A model generated the notes under the pieces. That model saw nothing but the letters and a program-made list of their open reading frames with translations. It did not search any database and was not told the DNA's origin. Source: Planctomycetota bacterium (GTDB taxonomy: Bacteria; Planctomycetota; UBA1135; UBA2386). From it: 64,000 nt of DNA. The stretch spans positions 186,001-250,000 of the forward strand of contig JADJPQ010000003.1 of the NCBI GenBank assembly GCA_016713175.1, read 5' to 3'. The stretch's first letter is position 1; the number at the start of each line of letters is the position of its first letter. The position numbers were made by a program, and so were the translations under genes. Positions 55,901 through 64,000 of this stretch are shown here, piece by piece.

Positions 55901-57503
55901 CGGTGTTGCAGCTCTCGATCAATGCCGTGAACTCCGCGATCCGATCGCGCAACCGGTTCTTCAACACGATCAGCTCGGCCGGCGTCATGCCTTCGTGCAC
56001 GGTGGCCCCGAGGGCGACCGCGAAGTCATAGGTGGCGAACCCGCTGTTCACGAGGTCGATCAGGCAGCGTACGATCGCCGCGATACCGGTCAGCTCGCTG
56101 GCACAATAGGCCAGGTCGGCGGCGATCCTGGCGACATCCGCGGTCACGTCCCAGACCGTCTTCTTGCAGCAGTTGGTGCAGCAGTCGGGGCCTTCACACG
56201 GACCTCCCGGCGGTGGGCCACTGCCGGGCGAACCGGGTGCGCTGCCATGCCAGCCGGGCGCCCGCACACCCACACCGGGGTCGGTGCAGATGGTCGTGCC
56301 ATCGGCACTGACCGTCATCGGCCCCACGACTTCGAACCGGCCGGTATCGTGATTGAACGACCACAGCGCGCTCTTGCTGCCTGGTGGCAGCGGCAGCCCC
56401 GTCGCCGGGTCGGGCACGTTGGGGAAACAGACCGGCACTGGCCGGTCGAAGTTGGTCGGCCCGTCGGTCTGGATGGTGATGACGATCGGCAGGGCCAGTC
56501 CCGGAGGCAGCTGCCCCGGCAGACGATCGCGGTTGACCGGACCGATGCCGACACGACCACCGCGCCGGCCGTCGTCGGCAAAGAGGCTGTCCGCAGGAAC
56601 GACGATCCGCGTCGCCCGCAACAGTTCGCGCAGGTCCGGGTCCGCAACCCGCTGCAACTGCTCCTCGACGATCTGCACCGGAGTGTCCTGGGTGGCCGAG
56701 GCCGCTTGCAGCGCCATATGGCTGACCGTGGGCAGATACACGGTACCGACGGTCGCCCGCTGCCCGGCTGGCGCATGCCAGGTCTTGCCGACATCGGGAT
56801 AGAAGAACCCGGCCGGCGCGCCGTGTGCGGTGCTGCCGCGGACATGAACGAACACATCGCCGGCGGGAACATCCTCCAGACAGAAGTTGCCGAGCGGGTC
56901 GGTCACCGCGAAGCACTGCGTGTCCAACCCATCGACGGTCACGGTCACGCCCGCCAACGGCACGTCAGCACCCTTGCTGCCGGGCTCGCTCGCGAAGACT
57001 CGCCCGCAGATCTCGGTGTCCGCCACGCGCGCCAGATTCGCCACCTGGAAGGCCACGCGGCGCGAACCACCGATGCGGCCATCCTGATCGGCATCCACTG
57101 CTCGCCCGTTGTCGGCCCGCAAACCGCCGTCGACCAGGACGACCTCGAGTTCGGCTGCGGACGGCCAGGGCTGCACCGGGAACAAAGTCACCGTGTCGCG
57201 AGTTGGAGCCAGATGCAGGCGGGTGGCGATCGGGGTACCGGCATGTTCGACCGAGATCGCCTCGGGACGAACCGACGACGGATCGATTGGCGCCGAGAAC
57301 CGCAGGATCGCCTCCCGCGAAATCGCGACACCGCCCTCACCGGCAGACGGCGACACCTCCAGCAGTACGGCATCGCCGACGCCGACCTCGGGCGGGGCTT
57401 GGCGACGCTCGTGGCACGCACTGGTGAGGAACAGCAGCAACGTGCCGAGCAGCAGGCCGTTGCGGGGGGACGGAGACAGGAACGTGGGTTGGATCTCACC
57501 CAT
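52944..57503 (-). CDS. 1519-residue lipoprotein with Ig-like, thrombospondin-type-3, propeller and PA14-like regions
   Basis: The protein has a lipoprotein signal ending in LTSAC (Cys30). In order there are: a bacterial Ig-like domain (VSPSAGEGGVAISREAILRF), a carboxypeptidase-regulatory-like domain (VFASEPGSKGADVPLAGVTV), a helical middle with a five-cysteine cluster (CEGPDCCTNCC near residue 425), a calcium-binding thrombospondin type 3 pair (DQDGDGLVDAAEF and DTDRDGLSDGDEV), LVIVD-like propeller repeats (VVVACGDDGIEIFNAW), a second Ig-like domain (PTVVRSQPGSGGVVLAGA) and a PA14-like end (GLRATFFADAGSAGV). It is probably a large surface-displayed protein. No Shine-Dalgarno is clear. Confidence 0.85.
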   Translation of the reverse strand: MGEIQPTFLSPSPRNGLLLGTLLLFLTSACHERRQAPPEVGVGDAVLLEVSPSAGEGGVAISREAILRFSAPIDPSSVRPEAISVEHAGTPIATRLHLAPTRDTVTLFPVQPWPSAAELEVVLVDGGLRADNGRAVDADQDGRIGGSRRVAFQVANLARVADTEICGRVFASEPGSKGADVPLAGVTVTVDGLDTQCFAVTDPLGNFCLEDVPAGDVFVHVRGSTAHGAPAGFFYPDVGKTWHAPAGQRATVGTVYLPTVSHMALQAASATQDTPVQIVEEQLQRVADPDLRELLRATRIVVPADSLFADDGRRGGRVGIGPVNRDRLPGQLPPGLALPIVITIQTDGPTNFDRPVPVCFPNVPDPATGLPLPPGSKSALWSFNHDTGRFEVVGPMTVSADGTTICTDPGVGVRAPGWHGSAPGSPGSGPPPGGPCEGPDCCTNCCKKTVWDVTADVARIAADLAYCASELTGIAAIVRCLIDLVNSGFATYDFAVALGATVHEGMTPAELIVLKNRLRDRIAEFTALIESCNTEVVVRRVTAIKNCLARLVGRANELCEAYRQCVDIWGRDAACALIAAIDEALALATHYEEIIESYVNHGIRRAAMTALLAVLERVCEHLEPESGSGLTAAEAAELQALFTAAAGAFPPPEQGVGIRDYLAGGYLGAAVVAEVAHGVAQSIHARIGRAEARQVAYALDAPLGSGQVRRGQTTSIGTLDLLLPASAEYALHQYDPFHRRLGVAYGVTAATGQRTTLRSPLLVSVTGMADQDGDGLVDAAEFVFGTSAELADTDRDGLSDGDEVHGGTNPLDGIDAAVRLIAALPTVGPAVDLCADDGAVVVACGDDGIEIFNAWQNMTPTPVARLDTPGSAVRAACARLRVAVADGPAGLAIVDLNEPATPVLRHQVALGDVQAVAVAGGVVVAGTTGGRIAVVDVERGILLMERTIGDAIVDLQVLGDFVYALTSSRLHVSRIDGGVLNAVTELAIGRSRQVRLVLAQEHLLAVDWTGFTAIDVRVPGSPTILAETATQQRGWRHLALDGSGNAVCVVGLNANPDQSDDLQLYRLADFRVPAEFVRDFTGPEFPDFEPGVLSAVVVYNGLAWLADRRGRLFCARYRMRDVASELPSVSLTTSATQGTIEEGKVLVVRAETADDVQVSHVDFELDGRRLVSDGTYPFELRLTAPAMQLANRLTFGAKCWDTGGNMAIATTVVVTVTPDTSPPTVVRSQPGSGGVVLAGAPAELVCSFSEPVDPATVHVGSLLLVGAGPDDQFGTGDDEPVVIDQAGWRASVQSAIWSSNAALTAQRYRAALGGVADVAGNAMAPRSWDFVAYEGLRATFFADAGSAGVERFFAGDQPLSVTEYRNGAAPRQVNTTVVPNIHFRDRNGNWATHAGANGIWETSSLTSPGGDDIVWSLPDRFGVLIEGSLVVPSAGDVTFGVTIDDSFQLELSGQVRGSYLGCTSPTLVTLPTVGLPAGASAMRMAAADVCGSQFALILQAVGGGFPGGVVPASAFRAPR

Positions 57504-57731
57504 TGGAGGAACTCGGGGACACAGAAGCGGATCCCGCGATCCCTGGGCCAGCCGATGCCGGACCGGATGCGGGCAAGCCTGAAACAGGTTCCGGACCGGC
57601 GAGCCGACCGATCTTTTTCTGCAGTTTGCCCGCCGCTGCGGCGCCGACTCTGCGGTTCCCTTGCCATGGAGTTCGTCTTGACGCCACCCCACCCCTGCCC
57701 GACCGACGGCTCTTCGCCGATACTGGGCGCC

Positions 57732-58355
57732 ATGGACGGCCTCACCCAGCTGCTCGCGGCCGCCAAGGCCGGCGACAAGGCGGCACGCACGGAACTGATC
57801 GAACGGTTCCACCCGCGTGTCGCCAGTCTGGTGCATCGCCAGATCCAGCGGCGGCTCCGGCCGCAACAGCACGCGCTGCTGCGCATGCTGAGCACCGGCG
57901 ACATCGTCCAGGATGTGTTCGTCGAAGTGCTGCGCGGCCTCGATCGCTGGGATGGCGACAGCGAAGAGGCGTTCGTCACGCTGCTGGCGACCCTGGTCGA
58001 ACACCGGCTGGTCGATCAGATCCGCCGCAGTCAGGCGGCGCGCCGCGACGTGCGCCGCGTCGGCGACCAGGGGCCGATGACCGCCGGGGTCACCGCCGGC
58101 GTGCATTCGCCCGGCCAGGAAGCCGCCAGCGAGGAGCAACTGGCGATCTACCGCGAAGTGCTCGACTCGTTTCCCGAACGCGAACGCGCCCTGCTGGCGT
58201 TGCGGCTCGAAGATGGCCTGGAGTTCGCCGAGCTGGCCGAGCGGCTGGCGTGGCCATCGGCCGACGCGGCGCGCAAGGCGTTCCACTCGGTGCAGGCCCG
58301 ATTGCTGTTGCGGCTGCGGCAACGCGGCATCGATCCGGATCGGAGCCACGGATGA
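57732..58355 (+). CDS. ECF-type RNA polymerase sigma factor
   Basis: The 207-residue protein (ATG at 57732; 57666 is also in frame) has sigma region 2 (LSTGDIVQDVFVEVLRGLDR) and region 4 (FPERERALLALRLEDGLEFAE, then RLAWPSADAARKAFHSVQAR). Its stop overlaps the ATG of the Ser/Thr kinase gene (ATGA), so the pair is translated together; in planctomycetes such sigma/kinase pairs are a recurrent regulatory unit, with the kinase probably acting on the sigma factor. Divergent from the large lipoprotein gene; the shared intergenic region should hold both promoters. Confidence 0.88.
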   Translation: MDGLTQLLAAAKAGDKAARTELIERFHPRVASLVHRQIQRRLRPQQHALLRMLSTGDIVQDVFVEVLRGLDRWDGDSEEAFVTLLATLVEHRLVDQIRRSQAARRDVRRVGDQGPMTAGVTAGVHSPGQEAASEEQLAIYREVLDSFPERERALLALRLEDGLEFAELAERLAWPSADAARKAFHSVQARLLLRLRQRGIDPDRSHG

Positions 58356-60886
58356 ACGCGCCACTCCGACCACTGCCGAGCGACGACGAGTGCGTCGCCG
58401 AACTGCTGGCCAGCGCGCTGGCCGAACTCGAGGCCGGTCGTTCGGTAGATCTCGGACAACTGTGCGCGCAACGCAGCGATCTGCTGCCGATCGTCGCCGA
58501 AGCGCTCGGATTGCGCGGCGGCCTGACGGCGCTGCACGCGGCGAGCCAGAACGCGCCGGCTGGAGAACCGCTGCTGGCACGCCGCTATCGGCTGCTGGAG
58601 CCGATCGGCCGCGGCGCTGCCGGCGCGGTGTGGCGCGCGCGCGACGAGAAGCTGCATCGCGAGGTCGCGGTGAAGCTGCTGCACGAAGGACTGTTCGGCG
58701 GGCCCGACGCCCAGGCCCGGTTCCGCCGCGAAGCGCTGGTGTTGGGCGGCCACGAGCACCCGCACATCGTCCGGATCCACGACCAGGGCGAAACTGCCGA
58801 TGGCGCCACGTTCCTGGTCACCGAACTGCTGCGCGGCCGTTCGCTGCAGGCAGTGCTCGATGCCTCGCGCGCGGCGATGCCGGATGGGCCGTCGGCGGCC
58901 CGGTTCGCGCGCACCGACTGGCTGCGCGAACTGCTGCCGCAGGCGCGACTCGAATCGACCTACCTGCGCCAGGTGGTCCGCTGGATCGTGCAGCTCGGTG
59001 AAGGCTTGATCGCCGCGCACCGCACCGACGTCTGCCATCGCGACGTCAAACCGAGCAACGCCTTCATTCGCGACGATGGCACCGCGGTGCTGCTCGACTT
59101 CGGCATCGCCGCGCGCACCGGCGATCCGAGCGTCACCCGCACGCACGCCATCGTCGGCACGCCGTGCTACATGGCCCCCGAACAGGCGACCGGCCGCTCC
59201 GAGCCGCATCCGACGCTCGACGTCCATGGGCTGGCGGCGACCCTGTATCACCTGCTGACCCTGCGGCCGCCGCGATCGGGCGATCTGCAGCAGGTCCTGA
59301 TCGAGCTGCGCAGCGACGATCCGATCCCGGCCGGCTGGCTGCATCGCGCCTTGCCGCGCGACCTGCAGGCGATCCTCGATCGCGGGCTCGAACGGCAACC
59401 CAGGCACCGCTATCCGACGATGGACGCGCTGGTCGCCGACCTGCGCGCGTTCCTCGATCATCTGCCGGTGTCGGTGCGACCGCTCGGCCCATGGCGCCGC
59501 AACCTGCGGCGGATGGCGCGCCGGCCGGTGCACACGCTGGCGGTGTTCGCGACGATCGCCTTGGTGGTCACCACGACGATCGCCGCACCGGCCTGGATGG
59601 CGGTGTCGGCGTATGCCGCAGCCGTGGAGCGCGACCAGATCCTGCGTCGGCTGCCGGCGGATCTGTGCATCGAGGGTCGGCCCGAGCAACGCGCGCTGGT
59701 GCCGATCCGCGAACGCGGCGCCGTGCTCGACGAACTCGATCAGCTGCTGAGCTTGGACACCAAGGATCTCGGCATCCGCCTGCTGCGCGCAGCCGAACGG
59801 CTGGATGCCGGCGACCACGCGCGCGCCGCCGAAGATCTGTCAGCGATGGCAACGCATGCGGCGACGCCCTATCTGCGCGCCCTGGCCGACCGCTATGCCG
59901 CCATCGCCAAGGACGGCGGCTCATTGTCACTCGTCGATCTGCCGGAACCGGAGAGCGACACCGATTGCTTCGTCGCCGGCTTCCATGCGCTCCGGGGCCG
60001 GGACTGCGAACGTGCCGATGCGCTGCTGACGCGAGCGGTGGCCTACCTGCCGGCACGCGATCTGCGACTGCTGGCGATCCTCGGCTTGAAGAAGCCCGAC
60101 CCCGAACGCGCGTTCGCCGAAGCGCACCATCTGGAAGGCGTCTATGGCGGCCCGACGGCACGCACGCAACACACCATCGCGGCAGCCCTGCTGATGAAGA
60201 AGCAGTACGCGGCGGCGATTCCCCATTGTGAACGCGCGCTCGAACTGCGACCGGATCGACATGGGCCCTGGAACAACCTGGGGCTGGCGTTCCTGCGCAC
60301 TGGTCGTCGCGACGACGCGCTGCGCTGCTATGAACGCGCGGTGGCGCTGCGACCGTGGTTCGACAACTCGCTGTCCGGGCTGTGCCAGACGTTGCGGCAA
60401 CTCGGGCGCTTCGACGAGGCCCGGGCCGCGGCGCAGCGGATGGGCGATCTCGGCTGGCGCGAGTACGAACTCGGCAATGTCGAATTGGCGGTCACCCTGG
60501 TGGCCCGCGCCAATGGCGATACCGCCGAGCGTGAGGCCGCGGCCGCCGCTGCGATCGGGCACTTCGATGCCGCCATCGCCGCGGCCGGCACGACCAACCC
60601 GAAGGCCGCCGCGGTGCCGAATGCCCGGCGGCTGGCCGCGGCGCTGGCGGCACCCGCCGCCGACGCGGCCCTGTTGCCGTTCCTGGCCGAGCTGTCGAGC
60701 GACCCGCGCAATCCGCGGCAGATCATGAACCTTGCCGACCTGCTCGCCGACGTCGAGATCACCGATGAACTGCGCGACCGGCTGCGCCTGTGGCTGCTCG
60801 ATCTCGCGATCACGCTGGCGCCCGAGGACGCGACGATCCGCGACCAGCGCCAGATCCTGTTCGAATTCCTGCGTTCCCGTCGTTGA
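58352..60886 (+). CDS. Membrane Ser/Thr protein kinase with TPR-containing outer region
   Basis: The 844-residue protein has a kinase domain at about 79-370: GRGAAGAVWR loop (87-96), Lys108, HRDVKPSN (229-236), DFG (249-251) and APE (275-277). A membrane helix lies near 393-415 (HTLAVFATIALVVTTTIAAP), and then TPR-type repeats (KKQYAAAIPHCERALELRPD and GRRDDALRCYERAVALRP near 600-670). It overlaps the sigma factor gene by four bases. Kinase inside and TPR outside is the inferred topology. Confidence 0.92.
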   Translation: MNAPLRPLPSDDECVAELLASALAELEAGRSVDLGQLCAQRSDLLPIVAEALGLRGGLTALHAASQNAPAGEPLLARRYRLLEPIGRGAAGAVWRARDEKLHREVAVKLLHEGLFGGPDAQARFRREALVLGGHEHPHIVRIHDQGETADGATFLVTELLRGRSLQAVLDASRAAMPDGPSAARFARTDWLRELLPQARLESTYLRQVVRWIVQLGEGLIAAHRTDVCHRDVKPSNAFIRDDGTAVLLDFGIAARTGDPSVTRTHAIVGTPCYMAPEQATGRSEPHPTLDVHGLAATLYHLLTLRPPRSGDLQQVLIELRSDDPIPAGWLHRALPRDLQAILDRGLERQPRHRYPTMDALVADLRAFLDHLPVSVRPLGPWRRNLRRMARRPVHTLAVFATIALVVTTTIAAPAWMAVSAYAAAVERDQILRRLPADLCIEGRPEQRALVPIRERGAVLDELDQLLSLDTKDLGIRLLRAAERLDAGDHARAAEDLSAMATHAATPYLRALADRYAAIAKDGGSLSLVDLPEPESDTDCFVAGFHALRGRDCERADALLTRAVAYLPARDLRLLAILGLKKPDPERAFAEAHHLEGVYGGPTARTQHTIAAALLMKKQYAAAIPHCERALELRPDRHGPWNNLGLAFLRTGRRDDALRCYERAVALRPWFDNSLSGLCQTLRQLGRFDEARAAAQRMGDLGWREYELGNVELAVTLVARANGDTAEREAAAAAAIGHFDAAIAAAGTTNPKAAAVPNARRLAAALAAPAADAALLPFLAELSSDPRNPRQIMNLADLLADVEITDELRDRLRLWLLDLAITLAPEDATIRDQRQILFEFLRSRR

Positions 60887-60897
60887 TGGAGGCTGCC

Positions 60898-62325
60898 ATG
60901 CGTCGTCTATGGATGTCCGCGTTCGCGTTGCCGGGCGCACTGTGCGCCCAGGCCAGTGAAAGTCCGCTGCTGGCTCTGCCGCATGGGTTCTCGGTCGATG
61001 CCGCCACCGTGTTGTCCGGCGCCGGTACCGGGACGCTGGTCTGGTCGGACGCGGGCTTCGACACGGCGTCACCGGCGGCGGCATTGCCGCCGGGGACGCC
61101 GGGCACGCCGAACTTCTCGACCTGGCTGCCGGCACCGCTCGATGTCGACGCGTTCTCGCTCGGCCACGATTGGGTGCTGGCCAATGATTTCGGTGAAATC
61201 GAAGTTCCGCCGGGCCACTGGGGTGCAATCACGTTCTCCGTGCGCCGGACGACCGCCGGCCTGCCCGGCAGCCTGATTGCCGCGGAGGTGGCACGGCCCG
61301 ACGGCGCCGCCGCGGATGTCTTTGCCTACATCCTGCCCGGCAGCGCGTTGCCGCCGCCGATCGTCGGCATTCCGTTCCGGGCGCAGGACTCGACCGAGAC
61401 AGCGACGTTCCAGGGCGGGGTCCCGGCGAATCTGGATGCGCACGACCTGTACGTCGCACTGCTCTACCTGGAGAACCCGCAACTGGCAGCGCTGCTGCCG
61501 CCGCCGACGATCTTCTTCTCGGTCACCGCCGCCGCCGCACCGATGATCCCGATGGCGTGGACACCGGTCGCCGGGCTGCGTTCGGGTGCCACCGTGTTCG
61601 CGACGACCTGGGTGCCGGCGACGTCGTCGTGGACGATGCCGGTGCCGTACCTCGCGCCCTCGGCGCTCGGCCTCACCGCCGCGGAGGATGTCGACGCGCT
61701 GGCGCTCGATCTGATCCGCGGCCGCATCCTGTTCTCGACGGATCCGGCGATGCCGCCACCGGCGGGCGCCCGCAATGCGGTCCTGTTCTCGCGTGGCACG
61801 GGCAGCAACTCGATCTACCGGTTGCCCGGTCTGCCGATCCGCCCGGTGACCACCGAAGTGGGACTCGGCATCGCCCCCGACGACGTCGATGGCATCTGCG
61901 CCCTCGATCCGGGTGGCCCCGGTCAGCCGAGCCAGATCCGCCTGCCGTTCATGTTGGGAACGGCGCAGCAGCCATTGCTGCCGTCGGCACCGACGCGCCT
62001 CCAGGCGTCGGCCTTCCGCCGCTTCGATCCACAGACGAACATCGAGACGCTGGAATCGTGGATGACCGGTTGGCCGCCACCGGGCAACCCGCAGCCAGGA
62101 TTCGCGGTCGTCGGCCTCGCCATCGGTTCGCCGCTCGGCCCGTATGCGACGCTGGGCCTGTTCACGCGACCGCTGGTGACCAACCCGTTCCAGGGCCACC
62201 CCGAGCACGTCACGCAGGTGATCCCGCCGAGCTTCAGCCTGATCGGCGCGCCGGTGTTCTTCACCTGGGGCGCGTTCTCGGCGACGACGTTCGACCTGAG
62301 CCTGCCGATCGGCATCCTGCTGTGA
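60898..62325 (+). CDS. Secreted protein with planctomycete-type C-terminal domain
   Basis: GGAGG lies five bases before the ATG at 60898. The 475-residue protein has a signal peptide (MRRLWMSAFALPGALCAQ) and a mature part rich in Gly, Ala and Pro with strands such as TFSVRRTTAGLPGSLIAAEV and WTPVAGLRSGATVFATTWV. A VDALALDLIRGRILFSTDPA motif and a DDVDGICALDPGGPG motif occur in the middle. The last about 90 residues (GLAIGSPLGPYATLGLFTRP and PPSFSLIGAPVFFTWGAF) match the C-terminal domain family. Its gene follows the kinase gene by 11 bases and may belong to its operon. Confidence 0.8.
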   Translation: MRRLWMSAFALPGALCAQASESPLLALPHGFSVDAATVLSGAGTGTLVWSDAGFDTASPAAALPPGTPGTPNFSTWLPAPLDVDAFSLGHDWVLANDFGEIEVPPGHWGAITFSVRRTTAGLPGSLIAAEVARPDGAAADVFAYILPGSALPPPIVGIPFRAQDSTETATFQGGVPANLDAHDLYVALLYLENPQLAALLPPPTIFFSVTAAAAPMIPMAWTPVAGLRSGATVFATTWVPATSSWTMPVPYLAPSALGLTAAEDVDALALDLIRGRILFSTDPAMPPPAGARNAVLFSRGTGSNSIYRLPGLPIRPVTTEVGLGIAPDDVDGICALDPGGPGQPSQIRLPFMLGTAQQPLLPSAPTRLQASAFRRFDPQTNIETLESWMTGWPPPGNPQPGFAVVGLAIGSPLGPYATLGLFTRPLVTNPFQGHPEHVTQVIPPSFSLIGAPVFFTWGAFSATTFDLSLPIGILL

Positions 62326-62365
62326 ACCGTCGGCGCGCACGCGGCGATGCCGTATCGTGCGGCCG

Positions 62366-63439
62366 ATGCCTGCTGCCCGCCCGCGCCGCCGCCTGCTGTT
62401 TGGCCTGATCGCCGCACTGCTCGGGCTCGCCGTCGCGGTGCTCGCCGTCGAGGTGCTGCTTCTGGTGTTCGACCCGACCGGCCGCAACTACCACGACGAG
62501 TTCACGACCTACCGGACGCAGTGCCTGCGCTACACGCACGAGCAGCGGCCGCTCGGCGAGGCAGAGCTCGACGGCACGCTCTACCGGCACAAGCCATCGC
62601 TCGATCTGGACGTCGGCAGCTTCACGATCAAGACCAACGCGTTGGGCTTCCGCGGTCCGGAGATCGCGGTGCCGAAGCCGGCCGGCACGTTCCGGATCGT
62701 GGTGCTGGGTGACTCGGTGGCGTTCGGCTGGGGCGTCGACGACGAGGTCACGTTCCTGCGCCGGCTCGAGCGCGAGCTGAACGCGCGCGGCGGCACGCGC
62801 ATCGAAGTCGTCAACACCGGCCACAACATGTACGACTCGATGCAGCAGGCGGCGTTGCTGCGCGACGAGGGCATGGCGTTGCAGCCGGACCTCGTGCTCC
62901 TGGTCTATGTCGTCAACGACATCGAGCCGACGCGTGATGTGTTCGAACAGGCGGTGCTCGGCAAGCCAGCGGATCCTGGTGAAACGGTGGTCGTACCCGG
63001 CGACTTCTGGACCGGCCTGGCGGATCTGTGCGAAGGCTTCTTGCCGGCGACGGCGGCGTTCCTCCGCACCCAGAGCAACGAGAGCGAACGGTTGCGGCGG
63101 GCGCTGCCGGCGGGCGCCGAATACGTGCCCGAACTATTCGGCAAGGGCCCGCGCGGCTGGCCGCGCAGCCAGCGCGCGCTGCTCGACATCCGCGATCGCT
63201 GCCAGGCGGCGGGGGTGCCGTTGCTGCTGCTCGACAACTCGTTGCCGGCGGTGCGGGCGTTGCCCGGGTTCTGCAAGGCGAACGGTATCGACTACGACGA
63301 ATTGCGGTTCGCCGAAGCGGATTTCGCCCTCGGGATCACCAATTCGCGGCTCGACACGCACGCGAATGCGAAGGGGCATGGCTTGCTGCTGGAACGGTTG
63401 CAGGCGGCGCTGGCGCGGCGGTCGTTGTTGCCGAAGTAG
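62366..63439 (+). CDS. SGNH/GDSL-type hydrolase, membrane-anchored
   Basis: The 357-residue protein (ATG at 62366; a GTG at 62357 would add three residues) starts with a basic stretch and one membrane helix (LLFGLIAALLGLAVAVLAVE), then the SGNH blocks: block I VVLGDSVAFGWGV with the catalytic Ser, the Asn/Gly blocks in VEVVNTGHNMYDSMQQ, and block V DTHANAKGH with the catalytic Asp and His. Family members remove acyl or acetyl groups from esters or carbohydrates. The domain is outside the cytoplasm, so it probably modifies an envelope glycan or lipid; the substrate is unknown. Confidence 0.85.
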   Translation: MPAARPRRRLLFGLIAALLGLAVAVLAVEVLLLVFDPTGRNYHDEFTTYRTQCLRYTHEQRPLGEAELDGTLYRHKPSLDLDVGSFTIKTNALGFRGPEIAVPKPAGTFRIVVLGDSVAFGWGVDDEVTFLRRLERELNARGGTRIEVVNTGHNMYDSMQQAALLRDEGMALQPDLVLLVYVVNDIEPTRDVFEQAVLGKPADPGETVVVPGDFWTGLADLCEGFLPATAAFLRTQSNESERLRRALPAGAEYVPELFGKGPRGWPRSQRALLDIRDRCQAAGVPLLLLDNSLPAVRALPGFCKANGIDYDELRFAEADFALGITNSRLDTHANAKGHGLLLERLQAALARRSLLPK

Positions 63440-63828
63440 GCGCCAGGCACCAGGAAGAAGTTTGTTCGGTGGCGGTGACGGGCGGTGTTCCTCGGGGTGG
63501 TGCCAATCCGGCCCACCCAACCACGAGAGAACGACATGAACGCCACGCTTTCCCCGTCCGTGCGCCAGATCGGCGCCCTTCGATCTCGACGGGGCCGAGG
63601 ACTACGCGTTCGCGGTACCGGAGTTCGATCGCATGTACGGCAGGGTACGGGTGTTCTCCGGTCGTACGCGGTGCGCACCACCATCACCATCGCCTGGTAG
63701 CGTCTTGCGGATCGGCGTGCATCGACGGGCAACGTCTGCGGCCGTGGGATTTGGCAATGGTCGCCCACCGGGGCGCGGGTTGCGGCCATGATCAGTGCCC
63801 CGCCAGTGCCAGTCCAAACGAGTTCGCC
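63440..63828. other. Gap with a possible decayed gene fragment
   Basis: In this 389-base stretch a frame opens at 63536 with ATG and a weak GAGAG (MNATLSPSVRQIGA) and then runs into arginine-rich, non-protein-like residues to 63700. A different frame over the same bases reads PFDLDGAEDYAFAVPEFDRM and looks like real coding sequence. A one- or two-base frame change between them would give a longer protein, so this may be a degraded gene. No family is recognised. Confidence 0.35.
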
Positions 63829-64000
63829 ATGCCGACCGCCACGAAAATGTTGCCGCTGTCCCTGCTGCTCATCGCGGCAACTGCCGCAAACGCGCAAGCC
63901 CCGATCGTCATCAACGAGTTCCAGTACGACGACACCGGCACCGACGATCGCGAGTTCATCGAGTTGTTCAACACGACCGGCGTCCCGATCGACATCTCCG
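63829..64000 (+). CDS. Secreted lamin-tail-domain protein (3' end missing)
   Basis: The 57 visible residues begin with a signal peptide (MLPLSLLLIAATAANAQ within a slightly longer leader) and continue with IVINEFQYDDTGTDDREFIE, the opening of a lamin-tail domain (LTD). LTD proteins in bacteria are exported, often large and multidomain, and are usually linked to surface or nuclease functions. The gene runs off the window, so no more can be said. Confidence 0.8.
   Translation, partial: MPTATKMLPLSLLLIAATAANAQAPIVINEFQYDDTGTDDREFIELFNTTGVPIDIS

Noticed and set aside
57614..57618. Possible terminator (T run in the intergenic region)
   Set aside because: The run of five Ts lies in a divergent promoter region and is not preceded by a stable stem on the side of any gene that ends there.
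53325..57650. A very long open frame on the plus strand opposite the large lipoprotein gene
   Set aside because: It mirrors the codon pattern of the minus-strand gene (GC-rich third positions keep the antisense frame open). The residue pattern is Arg/His/Asp-rich with no domains, whereas the minus-strand product has clear domains and a lipobox. The real plus-strand gene begins near 57732.

Overview
The window is strongly GC-rich, has no tRNA, rRNA, insertion sequence or CRISPR array that I can see, and is densely packed with protein genes on both strands. Its gene content points to a member of the Planctomycetota: five ECF-type sigma factors in about 35 kb, three large Hanks-type Ser/Thr kinases with TPR-rich tails, very large secreted or lipoprotein genes of unknown role, and a recurring C-terminal beta-rich domain on many secreted proteins. 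This lineage assignment is inferred from gene content and not from a marker gene phylogeny; the only standard housekeeping gene is prolyl-tRNA synthetase (proS).

Layout. 1-5 kb: a partial secreted protein with EF-hand-like loops, a Pro/Gly-rich secreted protein, and a translationally coupled GNAT acetyltransferase / PIG-L deacetylase pair. 5-11.5 kb (minus strand): a transglutaminase-phospholipase C-like fusion, a MinD/FlhG-type ATPase, a polytopic membrane protein coupled to a YceI protein, a DUF1028 protein, and a secreted protein made of two homologous halves. 11.6-21 kb (plus strand): an unrecognised protein, a lipoprotein, a triple-CHRD protein, then a tight cluster of a WaaP-like (pseudo)kinase, a methyltransferase and a 1282-residue kinase-TPR-GAF-sigma54-AAA+-Fis regulator. 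21-31 kb: a radical SAM protein, a beta-propeller-like secreted protein, an ECF sigma factor fused through a membrane helix to surface-type CnaB-like domains, a conventional sigma/anti-sigma pair, a 14-unit repeat protein, and a gene with an internal deletion. 31-36 kb: a divergent sigma factor/Ser-Thr kinase pair and an EamA transporter. 36-43 kb (minus strand): an unrecognised cytoplasmic protein, a GT-C-like membrane glycosyltransferase overlapping a 1200-residue protein with a voltage-sensor-like domain, and another sigma/membrane-partner pair. 43-51 kb: proS, a DUF1508 protein, a metal-receptor-like protein coupled to oligopeptidase A, an ATPase with a nuclease-like tail, and small genes. 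51-64 kb: a secreted protein, a 1519-residue lipoprotein, a divergent overlapping sigma factor/Ser-Thr kinase pair, a secreted protein, an SGNH hydrolase and the start of a lamin-tail-domain protein.

The dominant theme is regulation coupled to the cell envelope. Each of the five sigma factors has a different partner layout: fused membrane sensor, overlapping zinc-finger anti-sigma, divergent kinase, overlapping LolA/RseB-like membrane protein, and overlapping kinase. The rest is mostly export or surface material. Starts were chosen from Shine-Dalgarno matches, stop/start overlaps and signal peptides; where these are absent the start is flagged as uncertain. Because of the GC-rich codon bias, very long antisense frames stay open opposite real genes, and these were discarded.
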